Shown: one piece after another, positions 33,305 to 39,640 of the stretch
Position numbering within the stretch: the first letter of the stretch is position 1
How the letters are laid out: every line of letters starts with the position of its first letter
Source: Chloroflexota bacterium
GTDB taxonomy: Bacteria > Chloroflexota > Dormibacteria > Dormibacterales > Dormibacteraceae
Direction: 5' to 3'
Assembly (NCBI GenBank): GCA_005880855.1
Contig: VBGM01000148.1
Location: forward strand, 47,659 to 87,298
DNA: 39,640 nt
Notes under the pieces: model-generated
Told to the model about the DNA's origin: nothing
Database searches by the model: none
The model's input: the letters and a program-made list of their open reading frames with translations, nothing else
Made by a program: the position numbers and the translations under genes

Positions 33305-33380
33305 TCGAAACACGCCGGGGCATGCCCTGGCGGGTTTCGAACGACTTTGAGAGACGCGGGGGCTTGCACCGGCGGGTTAA
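33305..33380. repeat. Double-hairpin repeat, copy 1
   Basis: The first unit (33305-33340) is a near-perfect hairpin: TCGAAAC pairs with GTTTCGA, then a single A:G mismatch, CGCC with GGCG, a G:T pair, three G:C pairs and the loop CATG. A second, weaker unit runs to 33380 and ends in GCACCGGCGGGTTA (33366-33379). The pair is repeated at 34597-34672 with an exact offset of 1292 bp. It lies between the convergent ends of the acyl-CoA synthetase and the flavin-type protein, so it could end both transcripts, although no T-run is present. Confidence 0.75.
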
Positions 33381-33410
33381 CTGCGCGCTCGGCGACCAAT
33401 GTATGGCCGG

Positions 33411-33923
33411 CTAGGCCCAGACCTCGGTACGCAGCCACACCAGCCCGTCATGGGCCACCCGCGCTTTGACCAACGTGCCTGGCGCTAGATATCGCTCGTC
33501 GAACAGCTGCACCGTGCGTGGATGGAAGCGATAGAACCGAAGTGACTCGTCGAGGCCGCCGTAGTTCTTGAATCGCACGGAGTAGGCGCGCTCTGCTTCT
33601 TGTGCCGGCCTACCGCTGATCTCTTTCGCGGCGCCGAATAGCTGCACGCCGCGGTCGGGGCGGCCCCAGACCTGCGCCGACTTGAAAACGGTGACGGCCG
33701 CCGAGGGATTCTTGGCGAGGTTGCGAGAGTGAAGGGAGTCCGGATCGGAGATCCAGCAGATGTCGAAGGCGTCGGTCCACGCGAAGTAGACATGGCTGAC
33801 ATGAGCTTTCGAGGCCGGCGCCACCGTGGCGATGGCGCAGAGGGGGGAAGCGTTCATCAAGTTGCGTGCCACGGCGGTGAGCTTGATCGACGACCAGCGT
33901 TTGGCCCGGCGCTCGACGGTCAT
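33411..33923 (-). CDS. Pyridoxamine 5'-phosphate oxidase-like split-barrel protein
   Basis: The protein has 170 residues. The split-barrel beginning ARNLMNASPLCAIATVAPASKAHVSHVYFAW and the LHSRNLAKNPSAAVTVF segment are typical of PNPOx-like flavin/F420-binding proteins. It is not closely like the protein at 6697-7197. It starts 9 bp after the stop of the small protein gene upstream, so they are probably one transcript. It belongs to the minus-strand insert flanked by the double-hairpin repeats. Confidence 0.8.
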   Translation of the reverse strand: MTVERRAKRWSSIKLTAVARNLMNASPLCAIATVAPASKAHVSHVYFAWTDAFDICWISDPDSLHSRNLAKNPSAAVTVFKSAQVWGRPDRGVQLFGAAKEISGRPAQEAERAYSVRFKNYGGLDESLRFYRFHPRTVQLFDERYLAPGTLVKARVAHDGLVWLRTEVWA

Positions 33924-33932
33924 GGTTTCAGG

Positions 33933-34157
33933 TTACGACTGAAGGTGATCGTGCAGGTAACGGCGGAGAGCGTCGAGCGGATTGGCATCTTCACCCCCGG
34001 TTAGCTCTCCATCAATCAGCCAAGCCGTCACCTTTTCTTCATGACCGTCGGAAAAGATGACTTGATCGTCATCTCCAAGCGCGCTGACATTGCTTGCTGC
34101 TGCGATCCGACCGTCTTTAAGGCGGACGATCGTTCCGATGTCCGGCACAAAGCTCAT
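33933..34157 (-). CDS. Small hypothetical protein (74 aa)
   Basis: MSFVPDIGTIVRLKDGRIAA at 34157 is taken as the start; a longer frame to 34286 would overlap the next upstream frame. The short protein has an SH3-like look (GTIVRLKDGRIAA, DDQVIFSDGHEEKVTAWLI). The DNA here is visibly lower in G+C than the rest of the window. Family and function are not recognised. Confidence 0.5.
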   Translation of the reverse strand: MSFVPDIGTIVRLKDGRIAAASNVSALGDDDQVIFSDGHEEKVTAWLIDGELTGGEDANPLDALRRYLHDHLQS

Positions 34158-34182
34158 CGCGTGATTCTGTAAAGAGTCGGGA

Positions 34183-34515
34183 TTAGTTCGGGCCACGAGC
34201 CTGTTGCTGCACCAGGCTAGTCGGCGATTGCATGCGTCGTCGTTGTGCATCTCGACGGGCGTCCGCGGCCGCAACGTACCGGCCAAGAGAAATGCAGCGG
34301 ATGGCGTCGGCCTCCCTCATTTGAAAGATGGTGATCAAAAAGGCGATCGCGCTGGGGGATCCAAAATCCTGATACCTGTGGGAGTCGGCGAATGCGGCTG
34401 CCTTCACACAGAAGTCGAGTTTCAGCGCATGCATGAGCCTTTCGTAGCTGCCCAAGTGCTCGAACAAGAGCAGCTTCTCGCGCCGGGCCCGAATGTTGCG
34501 ACTCCGCTTTCCCAT
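34183..34515 (-). CDS. Possible small hypothetical protein (110 aa)
   Basis: The frame from ATG 34515 encodes a basic start (GKRSRNIRARREKLLLFEHLG) and a mostly helical body with SAIAFLITIFQMREADAIRC. A longer frame to 34551 is possible. No strong ribosome site is visible and there is no recognised domain. It lies upstream of the small protein at 33933-34157 in the same orientation, in lower-GC DNA. It may be a real gene of the insert or a chance frame. Confidence 0.35.
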   Translation of the reverse strand: MGKRSRNIRARREKLLLFEHLGSYERLMHALKLDFCVKAAAFADSHRYQDFGSPSAIAFLITIFQMREADAIRCISLGRYVAAADARRDAQRRRMQSPTSLVQQQARGPN

Positions 34516-34596
34516 GCCCCGGACCATACGAACGTGGGTTCGAGGGAACAAGGTCCTTAACAGTGACTGCTCTCAGTTCAGTCGGCTGGTTCAAAG

Positions 34597-34672
34597 TTGA
34601 ACCACGCCGGGGCATGCGCTCGCGCGTTTCAACTGCCTGTGAAACACGCCGGGGTCGGCACCGGCGGGTTAC
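34597..34672. repeat. Double-hairpin repeat, copy 2
   Basis: It aligns base for base with 33305-33380. CACGCCGGGGCATGC (34603-34617) and GCACCGGCGGGTTA (34658-34671) are identical to copy 1 and equally spaced. The first hairpin uses GTTGAA/TTCAAC as outer arms in place of TCGAAAC/GTTTCGA, so the arms differ but still pair. In the second, AAC and CGCCGG pair with CCGGCG and GTT around an A:G mismatch. Its last three bases are the stop codon of the DCC-family gene (TAA, minus strand), so the hairpins follow directly after that gene. Confidence 0.75.
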
Positions 34673-35016
34673 CACCAGGCTCGACGCCGCGAGACACGTT
34701 TGTAATACGCATCCTCCAGCCAGCGAAAGGGGCGTAACAGGTAGAACGAGCCGAGCAACGCCCACAAGCCCCCCAGCGCCCTTAGCGTCCGGCTGATTGC
34801 ACCCGCCCCCTCGTACCGACGCCCACCAGGCTCCACCACCCACACCGCCCGGCCGGCCTCAGCGGGACTCAACCCCAGCCGCTCGGCCAGGCCCGGCTCC
34901 TGATTGGGCCGAGGGTCGATCCGACCTGCCCGATCGTGGCGCTGGACCCAGCGCGCGAGCCCGATTCAAAAGTCGCATTCGCCGTCATACAGCAGGATCA
35001 GCCGGGCATCCGCCAC
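34669..35016 (-). CDS. DCC-family (DUF393) thiol-disulfide oxidoreductase with in-frame TGA at the second Cys of CxxC; candidate selenoprotein
   Basis: Read from GTG 35016, codon 17 is TGA (34968-34966) and the frame is otherwise open to TAA 34669, giving 115 residues, a normal DCC length. The start reads ARLILLYDGECDF, then TGA, then IGLARWVQRHDRAGRI, PNQEPGLAERLGLSPAEA, GRRYEGAGAISRTLRALGG and RWLEDAYYKRV, all typical of the family. The motif is normally DGxCxxC, so TGA stands exactly where the second redox Cys belongs. Either it encodes selenocysteine (CxxU) or Cys TGC/TGT mutated to TGA. A SECIS-like hairpin follows directly. TGA is a normal stop elsewhere in the window. It is divergent from the benzoate-CoA ligase-like gene, 26 bp apart. 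Confidence 0.75.
34933..34965 (-). promoter_or_regulatory. SECIS-like stem-loop after the in-frame TGA
   Basis: On the minus strand GCGCTGG (34954-34948) pairs perfectly with CCAGCGC (34945-34939) around GT (34947-34946); opening one pair gives a GGUC loop. The GU lies 18 nt after the TGA, against 19 nt in the E. coli fdhF SECIS as I recall it. AUCG directly after the TGA can pair with CGAU (34936-34933) as a lower stem. Bacterial SECIS hairpins sit within the coding sequence just after the UGA, with a G/U-bearing apex. The match is by eye. Confidence 0.5.
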
Positions 35017-35042
35017 GACTCGAAACTACACTGACCGAACAG

Positions 35043-36572
35043 ATGGGTGGGCTGGAGCTTCCCAACCGCTACAACGTCGCGGCCGACCTGCTCGATCGCA
35101 ACCTCGAGGCGGGTCGAGGAGACAAGGTCGCGATCCATTCGGCGGGCGGGGACGTCACCTATCGCGAGCTGTTCGAGCTCTCCTGCGGAGCGGCGCGCAC
35201 CCTCGCCGAGCTCGGAGTGAGAAGGGAAGAGCGGGTCGTCATCGTCGCTTTCGACAGTCCCGGCTGGGTGGCCGCGTTTCTCGGCGCGATCCGCATGGGA
35301 GCCGTGCCGGTTCCCGTGAATCCGCTTCTTCAGCGTTCGGAGGACTACGACCACTACATCGAGGACTCGCTCGCCCGCGTCGTCGTGGTGGACGGCGCCA
35401 CCGAGGAGAAGCTCAAGCCCGCCGCCGACCGCGCGGGGCACAAGCCACACTTGCTGCGCGCAGGCCAGATCGCTGTTGAAGATGATGTCGACCCTGCGCC
35501 AACCCGACGCGACGACATGGCGTTCTGGCTCTACAGCTCAGGGTCGACCGGCAAACCGAAGGCGGTCGTGCACTTGCAGCACGACATCCCTTACACATGC
35601 GTCACCTACGCCGAGCAGGTGCTCGGCATCACCGAGGGCGACACCACCTTCTCCACCACCGGGCTCTTTCACGCTTATGGGTTCGGCAACAACCTCACGT
35701 TTCCTTATTGGGTGGGAGCGACGACCGTCCTCCACGCGGGCCGGCACACTCCGGCGACGGTGCTGGAGACGATCGAGAAGCGCCGGCCGACGCTCTTCTT
35801 CTCGGCGCCGACCCTTTACAACGCCATCCTGAATTTCGACGCGTCCCACGATCGCGACCTGTCATCGATCCGCCACTGCGTTGCGGCCGCCGAGGCCCTG
35901 CCGGCGGAGGTGTGGAGGCGGTGGAAAGATGCGTACGGGCTTACGATCCTCGATGGCGTCGGCTCCACCGAGATGCTGCATATCTACTGCTCGAACCGGC
36001 TCGATGACGTGCGCCCAGGTTCGAGTGGAAAGCCCGTCCCGGGCTACGAGCTGAAGATCCTTGACGATGAGGGCGAGCTGGTTGCGGCGGACGAGGCCGG
36101 CGACCTTTACGTCAAGGGCGACAGCGCGCTCGCGCTGTACTGGGCGCAGCACGAGCGCTCGAAGCGATCGATCCTCGGCGACTGGTTCTTCACCGGCGAT
36201 CGATATCGTGTCGACGCGGACGGTTTCTACTGGTACGAGGGCCGCTCGGACGACATGATCAAGGTCAGCGGGCTGTGGGCGTCGCCGATCGAGATCGAGG
36301 CGATCCTGCTGGAGCACCCGTCAGTCGATGAGAGCGCTGTCGTCGGTATCGAGGTCGAAGGCTTCACGCGCATCAAGGCCTTCGTGATCGCCAAGGGCGG
36401 GGCGGGTGGCGATGCCCTGGCCGCGGACCTGCAGGAGCACTGCAAGTCACGGCTTCAGCGCTACCAGTACCCGCACATCATCGAGTTCGTGTCGGAGCTG
36501 CCGAAGACGGTGACCGGCAAGATCCAACGCTACAAGCTGCGCGAGCGGGAGGCCGCCACCGCCAATGCCTAA
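35043..36572 (+). CDS. Benzoate-CoA ligase-family AMP-forming synthetase
   Basis: The protein has 509 residues from ATG 35043; the longer frame to 34797 overlaps the DCC gene and is not conserved. The phosphate loop is YSSGSTGKPKAVVHLQHD (from residue 164), followed by TTGLFHAYGFGNNL and LDGVGSTEMLHIYCSN, segments typical of benzoate-CoA ligases, and GDWFFTGDRYRVDADGFYWYEGRSDDMIKVSG. The C-terminal catalytic Lys is in LPKTVTGKIQR. TACACT (35027-35032) lies 10 nt before the start and may be the -10 box. The substrate may be an aromatic or other small acid. Its 3' end overlaps leuB by 8 bp. Confidence 0.88.
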   Translation: MGGLELPNRYNVAADLLDRNLEAGRGDKVAIHSAGGDVTYRELFELSCGAARTLAELGVRREERVVIVAFDSPGWVAAFLGAIRMGAVPVPVNPLLQRSEDYDHYIEDSLARVVVVDGATEEKLKPAADRAGHKPHLLRAGQIAVEDDVDPAPTRRDDMAFWLYSSGSTGKPKAVVHLQHDIPYTCVTYAEQVLGITEGDTTFSTTGLFHAYGFGNNLTFPYWVGATTVLHAGRHTPATVLETIEKRRPTLFFSAPTLYNAILNFDASHDRDLSSIRHCVAAAEALPAEVWRRWKDAYGLTILDGVGSTEMLHIYCSNRLDDVRPGSSGKPVPGYELKILDDEGELVAADEAGDLYVKGDSALALYWAQHERSKRSILGDWFFTGDRYRVDADGFYWYEGRSDDMIKVSGLWASPIEIEAILLEHPSVDESAVVGIEVEGFTRIKAFVIAKGGAGGDALAADLQEHCKSRLQRYQYPHIIEFVSELPKTVTGKIQRYKLREREAATANA

Positions 36573-37596
36573 GCACATCGCGGTCCTGCCCTGCGACGGA
36601 GCGGGCAAGGAGGTCGTGCCGGAGGCGATCAAGGTGCTGCGCGCCGCCGGCGCCGACTTCGAGTTCGAAGAGTTCGACGTCAATGCCGACGCCTACCTGC
36701 GCACGGGAGTCGCGATTCCGGATGACACCTGGAAGCAGATCGCGTCCGCCGACGCCATCCTCTTCGGCGCCGTCGGCGATCCTCGCCTTCCCGACGCCGC
36801 CTACCTCGCCGGCGTGCTGCTCCGCCTGCGTTTCGAGCTAGACCTCTATGTCAACCTCCGTCCCGCCCGGCTGTATGACGACCGCCTTTCGCCGCTGCGG
36901 AGGGAGGATCGCCGCCAGGTCGACCTGATGATCGTCCGCGAGAACACCGAGGGCCTATACGTGGGCATGGGTGGTCGTTTCAAAAGGGGCACCGATCAAG
37001 AGGTTGCCATTCAGGAGGACCTGAACACTTACCTGGGTGTGACGCGGATCATCGAGCACGCATTCGGAATCGCAAAGCGCGAGGTCGTGATGATCGACAA
37101 GTCGAACGCCATGACCTTCGCCGGCGGGCTGTGGCAGGAGCGGTGGAAGGCGATTGCAGCGGGTCACCCGAATGTCAAGGCGCGCCATCTCCTCGTCGAC
37201 GCGGCTGCGATGCAGCTCGTCAAGGACCCGACCCAATTCGAGGTGATCGTCACCGGCAACCTGTTCGGCGACATCCTCTCGGACCTCACTGCCGAGCTGG
37301 TGGGCGGCATGGGCGTCGCGCCGTCGGCGAACATCAATCCGTCGAGCGGCCGCGGCTTGTTCGAGCCGGTCCACGGCACCGCCCCAGACATTGCCGGCAA
37401 GGGGCTGGTAAACCCGGTGGGGGCGATTTTGAGCGCGGCTATGATGGTGAAACACCTGGGTGTTCCTGACATGGCAGACGCGATCGAGGGTGCGGTCGAA
37501 TCAGCCATTCGCGCCCGTGAGTGCACGCGCGACATCGGCGGCGAGCTGTCGACGTCGCAAGGCGGCGACGCGATCGTAAAGAGGCTGAGGGACTAG
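36565..37596 (+). CDS. leuB: 3-isopropylmalate dehydrogenase (or close paralogue of that family)
   Basis: The protein has 343 residues. The family pattern is seen in IAVLPCDGAGKEVVPEA, LFGAVGDPR, the substrate-binding LRPARLY and IVRENTEGLYVG, DKSNAM, and the metal/NAD region NLFGDILSDLTAELVGGMGVAPSANI and GLFEPVHGTAPDIAGKG. It oxidatively decarboxylates 3-isopropylmalate in leucine synthesis. Isocitrate, homoisocitrate and tartrate dehydrogenases share this fold, but leuC and leuD follow, which supports leuB. The start overlaps the ligase stop by 8 bp. Confidence 0.9.
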   Translation: MPKHIAVLPCDGAGKEVVPEAIKVLRAAGADFEFEEFDVNADAYLRTGVAIPDDTWKQIASADAILFGAVGDPRLPDAAYLAGVLLRLRFELDLYVNLRPARLYDDRLSPLRREDRRQVDLMIVRENTEGLYVGMGGRFKRGTDQEVAIQEDLNTYLGVTRIIEHAFGIAKREVVMIDKSNAMTFAGGLWQERWKAIAAGHPNVKARHLLVDAAAMQLVKDPTQFEVIVTGNLFGDILSDLTAELVGGMGVAPSANINPSSGRGLFEPVHGTAPDIAGKGLVNPVGAILSAAMMVKHLGVPDMADAIEGAVESAIRARECTRDIGGELSTSQGGDAIVKRLRD

Positions 37597-37610
37597 AGAG
37601 GAAGGGCTGC

Positions 37611-38900
<1,290 letters not shown>

Positions 38901-38981
38901 CGCTCCCCAAGGTCATTCGCGGCCGAGCCTGGAAATTTGGAGCCAATATCGATACCGACCAGATCATCCCGGCGAAAAGGC

Positions 38982-39005
38982 GCAAGGGGGTCAGGCCCCC
39001 CTTGC
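38982..39005. repeat. Hairpin 1 of the element between the leuD copies
   Basis: GCAAGGGGG (38982-38990) and CCCCCTTGC (38997-39005) are exact inverted copies around TCAGGC. A GGGGTCAGGCCCC core of this kind recalls REP-like palindromes linked with RAYT transposases, from memory only. Confidence 0.6.
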
Positions 39006-39056
39006 GGAGAACCCCCCGAAGCTGTGATTCGGTCCGGGCTACGTTGGTTCGGGGCG

Positions 39057-39079
39057 GTCGCCCGGCTTTGCCGGGCGAC
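39057..39079. repeat. Hairpin 2 of the element between the leuD copies
   Basis: GTCGCCCGG (39057-39065) and CCGGGCGAC (39071-39079) are exact inverted copies around CTTTG. Together with the hairpin at 38982-39005 it makes a two-hairpin insert of about 116 bp. Confidence 0.6.
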
Positions 39080-39093
39080 GCGGAATCAAAGGC

Positions 39094-39630
39094 GTGACGC
39101 TGCCCAAAGTTCTTCGCGGACGCGCCTGGAAGTTCGGGGCCAACATCGACACCGACCAGATCATCCCGGCCAAGTACGCCATCTACTCTCTCGACGAGAA
39201 GGAGCTCGGCAAGCACGCGATGGAAGGCGTGCCGGGCCGCGAGGGCTGGGCGGCCCAGGTGACGCCAGGCGACATCATGGTCGCAGCGTCGAACTTCGGC
39301 TGTGGTTCTTCACGTGAGATCGCGCCCGTCGCGATTCGGGGCGCGGGCATCTCGCTGGTCATCGCCGATTCGTACGCGCGCATCTTCTTCCGCAACGCCA
39401 TCAACATGGGCTACCCGATCCTGCAATCACCCCAGGCCGCTGAGGCGGTCGAGGATGGCGACGAGCTCGAAGTCGACCTGGAAGAGGGCGTCATCCGCAA
39501 CTTCACCAAGGGCGATGAGTACCGCTCCGAGGCGTTCCCGAAGTTCATGAACGAGCTGCTGCGCATGGGCGGACTCGTCCCCTGGGTGCGCAAGCGCCTG
39601 GAGGAACGGCGTGTCGCTGCAGGACGGTAA
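39094..39630 (+). CDS. leuD: 3-isopropylmalate dehydratase small subunit
   Basis: GTG 39094 overlaps the stop of the truncated head and gives 178 residues, the length of archaeal-type small subunits. The sequence shows RAWKFGANIDTDQIIPAKY, SNFGCGSSREIAPVAIRGAG, SYARIFFRNAINMGYPIL and a C-terminal swivelling domain; all are normal for LeuD/HacB. With LeuC it forms isopropylmalate isomerase. It ends overlapping a probable next gene. Confidence 0.92.
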   Translation: MTLPKVLRGRAWKFGANIDTDQIIPAKYAIYSLDEKELGKHAMEGVPGREGWAAQVTPGDIMVAASNFGCGSSREIAPVAIRGAGISLVIADSYARIFFRNAINMGYPILQSPQAAEAVEDGDELEVDLEEGVIRNFTKGDEYRSEAFPKFMNELLRMGGLVPWVRKRLEERRVAAGR

Positions 39631-39640
39631 GCCTGTCGAG
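39611..39640 (+). CDS. Beginning of a further gene (partial, right edge)
   Basis: GTG 39611 with GAGGAAC upstream begins the frame SLQDGKPVE, which runs off the window. It overlaps the leuD end by 20 bp in another frame, the kind of junction common in this window. Too short for any family call. Confidence 0.35.
   Translation, partial: MSLQDGKPVE

Noticed and set aside
33305-34672. CRISPR-like repeat
   Set aside because: Only two copies 1.3 kb apart with genes between them and no short regular spacers or cas genes.
34966-34968. TGA read as tryptophan through a changed genetic code
   Set aside because: TGA ends many other genes here with overlapping starts (e.g. 6698-6700, 18350-18352, 27870-27872), and the family has Cys, not Trp, at this place.
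34797-35042. N-terminal extension of the benzoate-CoA ligase-like frame
   Set aside because: It is Pro/Arg/Ala-rich, lies opposite the DCC gene and lacks similarity to ligases; ATG 35043 is the natural start.

Overview
The window is GC-rich (roughly two thirds G+C by eye), tightly packed DNA with many GTG/TTG starts and many 4-bp stop/start overlaps. I infer a soil-type, high-GC bacterium of the Chloroflexota/Dormibacterota/Actinomycetota kind. The hints are a group II truncated haemoglobin, an ECF42-like sigma factor next to a DGPF protein, a PPi-type phosphofructokinase with a membrane H+-pyrophosphatase, a MoxR-DUF58-transglutaminase operon and a Hint-domain lipoprotein. No rRNA or tRNA gene, CRISPR array or transposase was seen, and the exact lineage cannot be fixed from this sequence.

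Layout. 1-5.5 kb: end of an unknown gene coupled to a CPA2 antiporter, a phosphoesterase, a divergent OCD-family enzyme/MFS exporter pair, and a PAP2 membrane protein. 5.5-12.5 kb: a non-coding patch with two hairpins, a DUF2268 metalloprotease coupled to a flavin-type protein, a small membrane protein divergent from a truncated haemoglobin, a DUF2254 membrane protein, a HAD hydrolase, a PPi-type PFK and an anchored hydrolase. 12.5-18 kb: a Hint-domain lipoprotein divergent from moxR-DUF58-transglutaminase; the DUF58 gene carries a frameshift. 18-22.4 kb: two MaoC-fold dehydratases, an SDR and an enoyl-CoA hydratase, then YbjQ, DGPF and an ECF42-like sigma factor. 22.4-25.9 kb: a minus-strand hydrolase, a tandem HD-GYP/LuxR regulator and CinA, divergent from acylphosphatase. 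25.9-31.7 kb: a GldA/F/G-like ABC cluster, the H+-pyrophosphatase and a small unknown protein. 31.7-36.6 kb: two AMP-forming acyl-CoA ligases on either side of a minus-strand, lower-GC insert bracketed by a repeated double-hairpin element. 36.6-39.6 kb: leuB-leuC-leuD, with a truncated extra leuD head between leuC and leuD, and the first codons of a further gene.

The most interesting observation is at 34669-35016 (minus strand). A DCC-family (DUF393) thiol-disulfide oxidoreductase is intact except that the second cysteine of its CxxC is an in-frame TGA. A 7-bp stem with a GU apex begins 11 nt downstream, and the GU lies 18 nt after the TGA, much as in the E. coli fdhF SECIS. It is a candidate CxxU selenoprotein; the alternative is a single-base nonsense mutation. 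Next are the leuD head duplication with an inserted two-hairpin element, the paired repeats around the low-GC insert, the DUF58 frameshift, and the combination of PPi-type PFK with a K+-independent H+-PPase, which suggests pyrophosphate-linked energy metabolism.
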